Positions 46,695 to 58,819 of a stretch of DNA of 64,000 bases are shown in pieces (the stretch's first letter is position 1; each line of letters begins with the position of its first letter). A model generated the notes under the pieces. It did not search any database, was not told the origin of the DNA, and saw only the letters and a program-made list of their open reading frames with translations. This DNA comes from Eupeodes corollae (lineage: Eukaryota; Arthropoda; Insecta; Diptera; Syrphidae). The position numbers were made by a program, and so were the translations under genes. The DNA lies in contig NC_079149.1 in NCBI RefSeq assembly GCF_945859685.1, positions 64,188,991 through 64,252,990 of the forward strand, given 5' to 3'.

Positions 46695-49600
46695 TTACTG
46701 TGATCCGTTCATGATGGCTTTAATATCTTCTGCATCTAAAGTCTCATATTTAAGCAAAGCCTCCGCTAGGGCCTTGTGCTCTTTTGCGTGTTTTTTTAGA
46801 ATTGCTTTTGCTCTTTCGTAACTTTCACTAAGAATTCTCTTAATTTCGGCGTCAACTGCTTCCACGGTATGATGGCCTAACGATTCAACTTGTCCAAGAC
46901 CTTTTGGAGTTTCTATTGTACGTAGTCCCACTTTTTCCGACATTCCCCAATCTTTGACCATGTGAGTTGCAATTGACGTCGCTTGTTTTAAATCACTACT
47001 GGCACCAGAAGTTATCTTATCTATTCCAAATATAAGTTCTTCGGCTGCTCGACCACCCATCATTGTATCCATCATGGCTAAAAGTTGAGCCCTTGTAACG
47101 TGATAGCGTTCCTTTTCTGGTATATACGCTGTATGACCTAACGATGGTCCTCTTGGCATTATGGTAACTTTATGTAATGGATGTGATTCCTAAAAAAAAC
47201 TATAACATTTGGTATCATATGCTTTAAGATTACACAAAGAAAATTACTCTAGTGTAGTAGGCTACAATAGCATGTCCGCCTTCGTGGTAAGCTGTTATGA
47301 GATTCGCTTCTTCGTCTGGTAGTCTTGCTTTACGTTCAGGACCCATAAGTACTTTATCTCTTGCCGATTCTAAATGCTTCATAGTCACAGATTCTGCACC
47401 GTCTATCGCAGCTCTAAAATTAGAGTATTATTTTTAAATTTCGATTGTTTGCACGTATTATATAAATTGTACCTTAGTGCTCCTTGATTTATCATATTTT
47501 CTAAATCGGCTCCAGTAAAACCAGAAGTTCCTCGGGCAAGAATGTCTATATCAATTTCATCATGTAAAATTTTTGATAAATAGAGAGACAAGATTTCTTT
47601 ACGCCCTGTAAAATCGGGTGTTGAGACTACTACCTATGAATTGATTTGATAGATTTGTTTATGTTTATGATTGGGAAAAACTGCAACACTAAAATTACCT
47701 CCACATCAAAGCGGCCAGGTCTTAAAAGGGCTTGATCGAGATCATCTCTGCGATTCGTTGCTCCTAGAACTATTACACCGGCATTCTGGTGGAAACCATC
47801 CATTTCAGACAGAAGCTGATTAATAGTCTGATTAGCGTAAGGATGCAAGACTGAGTTGGTTCGTTTCGCACCAACAGAATCTATTTCATCAATAAATATT
47901 ACGCATGGAGCTCTTGCTTTTGCAGCCTCTGAAAATTTTAATATTTATAATGTAATGCGTGCCAAATGTATAATACAAAAATAATCGAAACTATATTTTA
48001 TTTTATTTATTTATTCTTTGAGCCAACTTTTGAAAAGTAGAATTTTTGCTGGCCGAATATAGTTAAAGCAGTTCTTTATTTAAAAAGTCTTTTTAAATTG
48101 TTCTTAACTTTAAATAACTATTCTAACTAATGAAGGTTTTTAACGTGACATGTTAGTCCAACGATATGTATCACATTCATTTTTGTTTTAGTTGGGGGTC
48201 GTCCGAATACAAGTTTTTTCCAAATATTGTATATTTTTTGGTATCGTAGTCTATTGAATTGGAGGGTGGAAATAGTGTTGCTTTGTCGTTGTAATAGTTA
48301 CTTGGTGCATGCATCACAAATTCCAGCAAGGCAGATTCGTGATTGTTGATTTACAAGCTCAAAATCATCTTCTCATTTTCAGAAAGAAACATTATTTTTT
48401 ATTTTTTCTAAAAGCTAAAGTATACTTTTAAAAACCGCGGTTGACTATTGCTTGGCAAAGGCCATACTCGCCGAGCAAACGAGACCAAGTCGCTTGTTAG
48501 TGACGAAGGTTGAGCTTCAGCTCATCTTCAACTCAATACAAACCAAAAAGTCAGCAGGTGTCGATGGTATATCCAATACTAAGACATTTACCGATGGAGG
48601 CAATTGACATTTACACCACACTCTTCAATAATGGAATGAATAATGCATATTATCCAGTGCATTAGAAGACCGCTGTGGTTCATCTTCTCCCGAAAAAGAG
48701 AAAGGACAACGCCAACCCGTCAAATCTTCGGTCGATAAGTATTCTTCTGAGCAACAGCAAAATTTTTGAAGGGATCATCAATAGGGCTCTGACTAAATGG
48801 GCTGCGGACAACAAAATAATTCCTGATAAACAGTTCGGGTTCAAGGAGGGTCATGACATAATTTATGCTGCGTCTAAACTCTGATATCAAATGGAATAAA
48901 TCAAAACAACAATGTACAGGTGTTGTTCTGGTTGATTTGGAAAAGGCCTTTGACACCGTATGATTAGAGGGTCTTTACCTAAAACATAGCAGGCTCGGCA
49001 TAAGCAAACCCTTATTGTATATACTTTATGATATGCTGAACGGTAGAAAGTTTGTTGTCAAAAGTGGCAATGTAACTTCCAATACAACATTCTCAATTAA
49101 AATAGGAAGCGGTGAAATCGCCGATTCTCTTCAGCATTTACACCAGCGATCTGATAGGTAGTCTTACAAAGGCAATTGCGTGCGCCGACGATCTAATTGC
49201 GTACAGAACGCCCCGGAAGGTTGAGGGTATTAGAATTCTCTTGCAGCGCGATTTCGACAAGGTTCAGCGATATTGCGACGACTGGAAACTGAAAATAAAT
49301 TTCCAGAAGTCGGAGATAATTCTGTTCCGGACTCCGTTGGCTATGGCCACGAGAGTACGTGCAAGAATTGGCGCAAGATAGTCATGTTGATCTTCACGGG
49401 CAGCCATTGGCGAGCAAAAGTGTAGTGAAGTACCTCGGTATCTGGTTAGATCAGTATTTATATTTCGACAGACATATAAATGCTGCTCAGACCAGACCCA
49501 GAGGAGCTTTCGCTCTGACGAAACGGCTGTTTTACAGCAGTCGGCTTGACCTCAGAGTGAATGTATATTGCTACATACGGCCGATGATCGTTTATGGTTG

Positions 49601-52600
49601 TCCTGTGTGGTTCAACGTTGCCCCTTTCTAGATGGAGAGGTTTCGGGCGTTCGAGCGGCAGTGTTTACGACGCTGTACCGTATTATATTGAACAGCCTAA
49701 TCTTCTTTTGTGCATTACTATTCCAACGAGGTCCTATACAACGAGGCTCGAATCAACAGAATTGACAATTTCGTGATAAAACTCGTTCGAGGTTACATTG
49801 CAAGAGCTATGTCTTCTAACAACAATTTAATTTCCGGTGCGTTCTATCCGAACGACGAGTATTTTGAGACTGCACGCTTGAGCGGCTTCATTCCACGAGA
49901 GGCAATCTTCTTTTTAGATAGATACTGTCTAATACAGGATAGATTGGCAGATCCGCTCATCTACCACGTCACTCGATGAACCGTGGATAGGCCACTCCTG
50001 TATAATCGGGACGACATGGCACAAGGCGGAGCAGAGCTCCTTCGGTTCAGTAGGGCTGTGTCCGAACGGGACCGAACTGATAGGGTGAAGCAGGAGAACC
50101 AGTTTTGTTGGCTTCAATCGGCACTTGATAGTGGGTAATCGGGATGGGGTTTTAAGCCTTGGCCGGCTTTGATACTTGTTTTATAGTTTAAGGATTTAGT
50201 TTTAAGTAGAATAGGCATGGTGGCACAAAAAATAATAATAAAAAAAAACATGAATTTAAAAAAAAAAGGAAAATGAAAAACAAAAAATGTTAGATAGTTA
50301 GATTTACTGCCAAAAGGCATCAGAATTAAATATTATCGTTTAACTTAGAGTGTCCGTATGGGACCAGTAAGTTAGTTGTAAGGTATGGTTAAAAACTAGC
50401 CTAAGTTTTATGAATGTTTGTCTAGCTTTAAGATAGTTTAAAGAATAAAATAATAAAAATGAATTAAAAAAAGTGCGTTGGACTGTCATGCCATAGGTCT
50501 TGGGTTAGTTCGATCCCTGCCTGTGCCACCCTGACAACATTACTCGCACAAAGGAATAGTTGAGAGTTGTAAGTCACTAGGCCCTGGTTCACTACGGACT
50601 GTTGCGCCACCTAATTTATTTATTTATTATTTATAGTTTAAAATTATCAAAGTTTAAACAAGTTTTTGTTATGGTTGCTTCAGTTAAAAAATTCATATCC
50701 TTTTTGATTTTAGGAACTAGGCAACGCCAAAAGCTAATGATCGCTATCTATGTATGTATGTCATGAAGTTTTTTTTTTTAATTACGATATATGTACATGT
50801 ATTTAAATAGTACATTTCAAGTACTGCATTCGTAAAAAATGTTGAAATGTCCTACGGTTCCATCCGTCTGTCTGTCTTTGCCCCTCCAGCCGAAACCATT
50901 GGGTCAATTGAGTTAAAACTTGTAAATTAAGGTTTTAAGCCGATTCGCGTTAAGTGTTTTTCATTGATTTTTTTAACGAAAAATACAAATTAGTTCCCGT
51001 GGCATGACGGTTGGTACGTTGGACTGTCATGCTAGAGGTCTTGTTCCTGGTTCTCTACGGACTGTTGCGCCATCTAAATTATTTATTTTGCTATTTTCGA
51101 AAAGCAAATTAATAAATAAATGCTTTTTTTGTAATTTCTAATCCAAAGAAGTGGGTATTCATTAAAAATGAAGGTACACAATTTTGATAAAAGAGCCTGA
51201 ATGTTTTCCAAATTCAATCAAATGCTTTTGATGATTCTTTTGTGCAGTTGCGAAGTTTGTTATGGCATAGATTAGTAAAATAAAATAATAATACTGATCA
51301 AATTATCATATTTAGTATCAGGCTGATCGGTGTGGACTGGGTGTTAGGCCACACAAAACCGATTTGGTCTTATTTTCGAGGAGATACAAAATTCCATTTG
51401 TCAACCCTCGCTATATTAAAGGAATCCAATTAAAATTATCAGGCGAGGCTAAATACGTTGGTCTTGTCTTAGATAAAAAAAACTAAATTGGAAACGCAAC
51501 GTACAGGAAAGAGTTAAAAAAGCTACTGTAGCTCTCTTTTCTTGCAAAAAAGCTATATATAATAAATCGGGTTTACAACCCAGAATCACGCATTGGCTTT
51601 ACACATCGGCAATCAGAACGATTTTAATGTACGGTGTGGCAGTATGGTGGGCTGCTTTAGAGACAGGTATAAACAGGGATAAGCTAGATAAATTCCAACG
51701 TTCAGCTTGCCTATGTATAAGCGGATCGTTTCGCACGACTAACACCTCTTGACATATTTAGCAAACAAATAGCTGCAAGCTCTGCTATTCGCCACAACGC
51801 TTCGTCGAAGTGGACTAACAACAACATTGGCCACTCCGTAATTTTTAGCAATTTAGAATCAATTCCAAAGCACACAGACTACACCATCCCCCAACTGCAA
51901 TTCGACAGAAATTTCCAGATTTCTATACCTCCCAGATCTTTTTGGGAGGATAGGACATTCTTGGAGCATGAGTCAATCCATTTTTACACAGATGGGTCAA
52001 AAATAAAAGAAGGGGTTGGTGGAGGTGTGTACTCTGAACGACTGAAATTAAGTCTCTCATTCCGCCTTCCCAATCATTGTAGCGTGTTCCAGGCGAAAAA
52101 TTTGGCGAAAAAGAAAGTCTTTTCGTGGCTTGAAGAAAACGTGATATAAACATCTGATATCCGTATTTTCTCAGATAGCCAGGCCGCTATCAAATCTCTG
52201 GACTCTGTTTTTACAAACTCTATAACAGTCCATAACTGTCGATCATGTCACTTGTAAACTGCTGCTAATGCAAGACGCTGTGAGGAGGGCAGGCACCAGG
52301 TGGAACACCATCACCACGTGTCAAGTCACAGAAAACACCTGGCCAACACTGCACTTTAAACGTTCAATGTGCTTGCTCTCTCTAAGCAGATCGCATATAA
52401 GCTCGATAATAGGTGTCATAACCGGACACTGTCTAATAGGAAAGCACGCCACGAGACTAGGAGTATTCTCAAATGATTTTTGGAGAAGCTGTTCGGACGA
52501 GGAAGAGGAAGAAACGGTTCTTCATCTTCTCTGCACATGCCCTGCTCTAGCTCGAAAACGCAAGAATTACCTAGGAGAATCTTCTTTAACGATCTTAACG

Positions 52601-55600
52601 ATCTAAATCATATCAGTATAATCAGCCTCTCACGTTTCGTAAGGGACTCAAACTGTTTCCATCGGGCTCAGGAGGAAGCCTCAAGATTCGTGTGGTATCA
52701 CAATGGGCCATTAAACTGGCCTAAGTGTCCGTTTCCATCTTGGACAGCCACTATAAGCTAACCATCAGGGATATAGTAATTTTAATGAATGCAAAAAAAA
52801 TATAATTATACCTTTTCAAATAGATTTGAACAACTCTGGAATTCATATTATATTTAAATATTTATTCAGCTGAGTTTTTAAGAAAAAAAAATGTAAATAA
52901 TCCCAATAACATAAATATCCAAATAATTGGGTACATGTATCATATGAACACAGCTGTAAAAGTTAAACTTGTCAAATTCATAATCTCATGATCAAATTTG
53001 TATTCAAATATTAAATAAATATTTGTAGGTTTTGATAAAGTTGTACCAATATATATTTTATAAATTCGTCTACAAGAGTTAACTCTTTGATAATAGACTA
53101 ACAAAACGTTACTACTACCACTGTGTTTTTATGTGGTTTAAAGAATTTAAGGATACAAAAATATTCCTCTGCGGCTGTTTAAAACTTCGACTTAATTTCG
53201 ACACTTTTAACAATAAACTACTCTTCTACTACTGACCAATTCGAGTCAAACAAATTCTTACTAATCTCTTGAACGAATTAATCATTTGCCCTAAAGTCTA
53301 AAAAGACCTTAAGGGAATTTTGAGGAGTTTATGAAATAAATAGAAATGAACTTCTAAATGAATGTTTGTTACATTGTTACTTACTGAACAAATCTCGAAC
53401 TCTACGAGCTCCTTGGCCCACTAACACCTCATCAAACTCAGGTCCAGCTGCATGGAAAAATGGAACGTTCGCTTCTCCAGCTACTGCACGCGCCAGCAAA
53501 GTCTTTCCAGTACCGGGAGGTCCAACTAGTAATACGCCTTTTGGAAGTTTGCCACCAAGATTTGAAAACTTTTCAGGGTTTTTCAAAAATTCCACAACTT
53601 CTTTTAATTCTTGTTTGGCCTCGTCACAACCCTTAACATCATCGAAGGTGACATTAATTTCTTCTGGATCTACTTCTACTTGATTACCTAATTGAATCCT
53701 GAAAAATAAACAAACAAACAAAGGTTTTACTTTCTTGTAACTTTCTTTTAAAGTACACAAAACAAACCTAAACATTGACCCACCGGATGATGAGAAGAGG
53801 CTCACTAATATGCCTAGGAACACAACTATAATAAGAAGTTGTTGAAATACCTAAATAAAAATAAAACAAAAAATTTGAATCATTTAAAATGAATATTGAC
53901 ATCAATTTTACTATACTACCTTCAAATACTTCATGGTTTTTCCAGACTTAGTTGTTTCATCGGAGTTAAGGGCTGCTAAGTAACCTTCAGCAAAAGCCAC
54001 TTTGATATTTTTCTCCTACCATACAAAAAAAAAAAAAAACAAAAAAAATAAACACATGGTTTTATAACTACAGAAGATACAAATCTACAAACCCCATCTT
54101 TCTGAAGTCCGCCTTCTGTGGAATTTTTGAGCAGTTTAGTCAGGGTTTCAGTATGAACCGCAATCGATGGCTCGTACTTATTTGAAGATCCACCTGTTAA
54201 AATATTTTAATTTATTTAGTGGTTGGTACTTGTTCTAATGTCTATACAGAACGGATAAAATAAGTGGGTTGTAAAGTGTACACTTTTTTTTAGCTTCTGG
54301 TACTACGTTACAGTCATAGTTTAGGTCTATCAAGAGCGGCAGAAATCAGTATCTTCCAAGAAATGTCATAGAAAGAGACGCTTACAGTAAATATTAATTC
54401 AATTACCTCTCAGAAAAGAAAAACGATAACTCCAAACACGATTCCTAAACGCGGTTATGATAGTTTGATTCAATCAAAAAGAATTCGAACGATTTCGAAC
54501 GCTGAGAGATCATAAAAGAAAAATTAGGGGCCAAGTGAAATCAAGTAATTCAGTAAATAGAAAAGGAGAAAATGATAGGAGTGCAACTTAAATGTTATTC
54601 GTTTAGTTGTATTCCAATTGAACACAATACTTTGAGCAAGTTCAAAAAGAAAAAAATGAAGACGCAGAACATAGTTCCACAAACAAATAATCTAGCAAGT
54701 CTATATTTGATTTTGATACTAATTGTACAAAAAAGTCTAAAAAGTTTTTACCACCGAATATTTCATTATAAGCGGTTCCCGTGGTTGATCACTGAAATCA
54801 AGCATCAAAGTGCTCGGTTGTAGAAACGTAAATGTAGAGGACCATATGAAACCTTACGTGGGCTGTTTTCATATGTTTATCTGGTTTTGTACTCTCTCTT
54901 GATCGGCCTCTTGTTAATGTTTGTATTTTTGTCATTTTGTCTTTTTTCCGTTTTATTTATTTTTTAATTTAAATGTAACGTAATTGCCTAAAATAAATCT
55001 GTTGCAACCTTAAAATAAAATTTGTTTCTATAGCCAACCGCTGCCTCCGAAAAAACTTAAGAATAACTTAAATGTCTTTTTATGACCCCCAATCTATTTG
55101 TCTATTGATGCAGAGACGTAACCTTAACCCAATGTGAAAATAAACTTTTTAGAAAAGGGACGACAAGGCTTCATTATGAAAAGGAAACAATAAACAGCGA
55201 AGAGGAATTAGTTACTGGAATTTAACTTGATGGGCTTAGAATTTCGAAACTTAAATATTCTAAAGAGTACCTACGGCAGAAGTCATTAATGTCGTTAAAT
55301 ATAAACACCAAACTTACCCAAAGAGTTTCGAATTCTTGCGATCAGCGAAGGACTCCTCTTGGCCTCTGCTTCAATTGCTCTGTCAGTCTTGAAATGTCGT
55401 ACAAATTTACTTGAAATAAAAACATTAATTATCAGAAAATTCTGTTAAAATCTCAAATTGGAAACTTGATTAACTTACATTTCGTAATTTGAACCCAATC
55501 CTCTTCTTCGATTTAGCAAACATTTGACATCAGCAATTCCTGTATTAACAGTGACACTCATTAGATGTCTTGAATTTTGTCTACTACTTGTAATGTGCTT

Positions 55601-55948
55601 TGCAATGATATTTGCGTCGATATGTTTCAAGGACACGGCAACGTCCTCAAGGACTCGATTAAGCCTGCCCTTTTCGAAGAATGTCTTAATACAAGCATTG
55701 TGGGCGGCGATGTTTAGGATACTTTTATGCGATTTGGTCAAAAGAGCAGCCAGTTCATCGAGGACCGTATTTTTGCCATCACGAATGTTTTTTTGTGAAA
55801 AGCTTGAAGAACTCTTGCGTGCTGAATAGTAATGGGGTTTCCGGCCGATACTGGTCAAGTAAAACGGTGGCTGCAGCAGAAAGGTAATGTGGATGTGGTT
55901 TTAATTGAGTTTAATTTAACTTACCAAGGTATGTGAAGAAGCCAACAT
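46695..55948 (-). CDS. YME1L: Mitochondrial i-AAA protease YME1L, 11 coding exons
   Basis: ATP-dependent zinc metalloprotease of the mitochondrial inner membrane, active site facing the intermembrane space; family members degrade or process OPA1, Tim17 and lipid-transfer proteins. Exons: 55948-55925, 55870-55479, 55409-55318, 54193-54093, 54015-53920, 53850-53768, 53698-53385, 47928-47699, 47633-47473, 47413-47248, 47189-46695. All junctions are GT-AG and in phase, giving 717 codons, close to human YME1L. A basic Ser-rich N-terminus suits mitochondrial import. One membrane helix lies near residues 240-256 (LLIIVVFLGILVSLF). Walker A GPPGTGKT is at 322-329, Walker B VIFIDE at 377-382, zinc site HEGGH at 541-545 with Asp about 619 (human has HESGH). 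C-terminus KHAKEHKALAEALLKYETLD matches the family. Intron 7 (5.5 kb) holds two LINEs and two SINEs but the coding sequence is unharmed. Confidence 0.95.
48430..50465 (+). mobile_element. Non-LTR retrotransposon (RT domain to 3' end) in YME1L intron 7
   Basis: The plus strand, antisense to YME1L, reads KSAGVDGIS, NLRSISILLSNSKIFEGIIN, LVDLEKAFDTV, damaged YADD (CADDLIAYR), then KYLGIWLDQYLYFDRHINAA and YNEARINRIDNFVIKLVRGY, ending near 50137. A 3' UTR follows to an A-rich end at 50458-50472. Frameshifts and stops occur at several points. The clade is Jockey/I-like but not the families at 3.8, 18-20 or 51.3 kb. The 5' part, including endonuclease, is missing. Confidence 0.8.
50473..50640 (+). 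mobile_element. tRNA-derived SINE, short form
   Basis: Head GTGCGTTGGACTGTCATGCC and a B-box-like GTTCGATCCCTGCC, a short body (GAGAGTTGTAAGTCACTAGG) and the tail CGGACTGTTGCGCCACCTAA followed by (TTTA) repeats. It lacks the central block found in the 17.4 and 43.5 kb copies. It sits directly after the A-rich end of the LINE at 48430-50465. Confidence 0.8.
50993..51095 (+). mobile_element. tRNA-derived SINE, internally deleted
   Basis: The head CCCGTGGCATGACGGTTGGT and TTGGACTGTCATGCTAGAGG, with a recognisable A box, jumps within a few bases to TCTACGGACTGTTGCGCCAT and an ATTT tail. The body and B box are largely deleted. The head is the best preserved A-box region among the copies. Confidence 0.75.
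51285..52770 (+). mobile_element. I/LOA-like LINE with RNase H, 3' half, in YME1L intron 7
   Basis: RT C-terminal motifs (LVLFSRRYKIPFVNP, KYVGLVLDKKLNWKRNVQ, LMYGVAVWW) are followed by an RNase H domain (ESIHFYTDGSKIKEGVGGGV, then FSDSQAAIKSL). A terminal zinc-finger-like stretch follows (CRSCSDEEEEETVLHLLCTCPA-type), ending near 52755. RNase H after RT is typical of the I and LOA/R1 groups. Several frameshifts and stops; the 5' half is absent. The fragment at 23600-24010 is the same family. Confidence 0.8.
52771..53384. other. Remainder of YME1L intron 7
   Basis: AT-rich intron sequence with no element recognised up to the donor side of the exon ending at 53385. Confidence 0.5.
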
Positions 55949-58819
55949 CATTTTTTTTAACACAAAATAATTTAATCTGCTATTGCGATATAATTTTAGT
56001 ACGATTGACAGAGATGGTGGTGACACAAGAATTAGGATGACAGATAAAATATGTCATTTGTGAAATTGTGTTTTCTTAGTTACCTGAACGCCAGAAAGCC
56101 GCTGCAAAGATTAACAACTCGTACATATTGGCCAGTTTGTAAATCGGATAAACAGAGCAGGATTATTATGAATACAAATAATTCACTACGCATTCTCATC
56201 TAGCGACCGAATAAACTTTTGTCAAGTGTTCTTTCAGTCTGTTGTTCTTTTTCTTCTGCCCTTCTGTCTTGTATTATTGTCTTGTATTGTTATCACCTTA
56301 CATAGTCTAGTCGCTCAAGGTGCTGTGTTCTCTACTCTGTACATTTATGAACTGAGTAGTGTGAAATGTAATGTAGAGTAATTAATAAACGAAATTTAAC
56401 TTTTTGTCCAAATAAATTAAAAGTATTTGGTCGTGATCGTGATGATAAATCTTTTTCTTCTCAAATAAGTTAAACTTTGAATTTCGAATAAGGCTAGGTG
56501 CGCACATGCAACTTTTTCGAAACCAAACAGTTCGATCGTTAGTTCCCTAAACATCACATAAGCAACTCCGAAGGTTATCAACTAAATAAACCAATACACA
56601 GGAAATATATATTTTCCTTGACTTAATTTTTCTCCCCTTTGCACTTACAGAAAATTATTCAACGATTTAGTTGAATGTGCCAAAACACAAACTAAAAAGT
56701 TGTTTGAATGGGCGACAGAATGGTTTCTGGATATGCGCAAACTCTCATATAACTCTATAGTGCTCAGTTTAGAAACCAAACGGTTTCGAAACTAAAAGTT
56801 GCATGTAAGCGCCTAGCCTAAATCTCTATTGCTAAAGTCGCAGTTTGAATATTAAAACAAATTATACCTTTTTTCACAAAATTTGAAGGGTTAACTCAGA
56901 CTTAGCTTTGAAATATACGTAAACTGAAAAACATGTTTCAGGATTCAACACCAGTTAACCCTAAAGCTAGAATAATCGGTTTAAATGATCGCATGAACCT
57001 TCCGTTCGAGATACATTTTGTTCGATTTAATGTTCATCTAATCTGTATGATGACTTTAATTCTTAATTCTTTAATGGCTAGATCAGATTGCAGCTTTTTC
57101 TAATCAGCAAATTTAAATAACATGGGGTTTTATGGAAGCATTTTTTCAATAGTCTGCATGCAGCGGAGCGCTACACGATGCTTCCGTTCTTAAATTCACT
57201 GCGCAGAGTCAATTCAGCCAATATTGCGATCAAGAAACACAAAAATACATAATCGGTCTCTGGCATCACTGATATTGCAGTTCAATGAAATAAATTCTTT
57301 GAAACAAAAAAAAAAGAAATATTTACTGGCTTGTCTCATTTTATTTGACAGAACTATCGATCTTCGCATTGTGGAGAATATATGCACTAGTGTTTTTGGT
57401 GCAGAACAACAAGATGCAGAGATATGTGCAGACCAGCTGCACATGTGAGTGATTTATCTCTTTTAAGATGAACAAACACAAACCACAATTAGCCATATCA
57501 GGAGTTTCACCCAAAAAGCTTTTCACCCGAAATATTTTTGTTCCCTCGGATTTTTAAAAGCTATCAGGAGTGTCGCCCAAATAAAATGTATCTTCGAATT
57601 TAAAACTTACAGTTAGAAAATTTGGTGCGTTATAAAAACTGAGCTGTCAATAAATTTCCCATCTCTGTTATGAAAACAAAGAATGAAACCTAAATTTTTT
57701 CTTGAATTTAAAAAAGTATAAAACGAATGAGGTGTTGCAATTTCCTGTTAAAATTGTGGGTATTGAGAGCCATGGCATGATTTTTAATCCCTCTCCAATC
57801 GATTTCTTCACAAAAAAACTTTTTCCTAAGCGGACATACAGAATTTCCCATCCGTTCTTAAGGAGAGTGCCTTTTCGTATTCAGAAAATGAACAAACCTT
57901 TCATCTGAATGTTTGTTTTGACTGTTGTTGTTGACAAGGATTAAATCAATCGACGAATAAAATAAATGAATATTTATATTTGTTTTTTTTTTTTGAAATT
58001 GGAAAAATAGGGTGAGATCTTAAAATATAAATTTTAAACTAAAAACAATAATTCAAAAAATATAAAAATGCAAAGCATAGCAATGCATATCCTATTGCTT
58101 GAGAAAGAAGCAGAAGAGACAGCACTGCGTCGAACTGCTCAGAGGCAGAGATCACTCCAATCCGTTGGAGTTACCTGAACCATTGTTAGAATGGAATTAC
58201 ATTTTCAGCTTTTATTAAATCTCTAATGACAAATAATCTTCAGATTTTAACAGGTCTATAGAGTAAACAAGGCAGCTTTTACGTACTTAACTTACTTACT
58301 TAGGTCTTAACTAACGCATTGCCCTCAAAAGTACAATCTTCTTCCCCGCCAAAATATAAGTGAATATTTTAGCTGCCAAGTGTGTTATATTTCGCCCGAA
58401 TTGAAAGCTCCTAATCCTAATAAGTCCTTGAGGCACCATAGCAATGTGAACGCTTGGAATTTGAGTGAATTTCAGGAATTTCTTGCGAGAAGAGTACGCA
58501 ATGACATTTCTTGGAAAATGTTGAGATTATATTTGGCTGTGTTCCATAACTTCGTACGTTCAAATTTCCATGAATAAGCTACTAATGTCGCTTCGAACTG
58601 TCAATGTTTTCTATAACAAATAAACGTCACACCTAAAAATGTTGAATGTTTTGTTTTATCAAACTATTCCCAACCGTCCGATATGCAAAACTACCCAAAC
58701 AGGTCCACTGTTCCATTACACTTTCTCCATTAGCCTTACGAACGGACCATTTTTTAAATAACAAACAAACGTCAAAACTTCACAAAAAACTCATATTTTC
58801 AATAAATTTTTATTTAACT
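55949..58819. other. Divergent intergenic region between YME1L and the MAIP1-like gene
   Basis: About 2.9 kb separate the two start codons, so both promoters should lie here. No TATA box or Inr can be assigned with confidence. It holds the MITE 56492-56818 and two unassigned open stretches: 58068-58179 (LLLEKEAEETALRRTAQRQR) and 58380-58577 (NAWNLSEFQEFLARRVRND), neither recognised. Confidence 0.5.
56492..56818. mobile_element. PIF/Harbinger-like MITE with GGCTAGG ends
   Basis: The left end GGCTAGGTGCGCACATGCAA and the right end (reverse complement GGCTAGGCGCTTACATGCAA) are inverted repeats that continue through ACTTTT and GTTTCGAAACC motifs. TAA flanks both sides (56489-56491, 56819-56821). 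327 bp, no ORF. Its position in the shared YME1L/MAIP1 upstream region could affect regulation, but this is speculation. Confidence 0.8.

Noticed and set aside
46695..47189. Bacterial FtsH from contamination
   Set aside because: The gene is split by ten in-phase GT-AG introns and matches YME1L-specific features, so it is a nuclear mitochondrial protease gene.
57702..57908. Small plus-strand open frame (KTNEVLQFPVKIVGIESHGM)
   Set aside because: No ATG, no clear splice sites and no family recognised; too short to support.
58380..58577. Open frame with NAWNLSEFQEFLARRVRND
   Set aside because: Looks somewhat coding-like but lacks ATG and recognised homology; left inside the intergenic entry.
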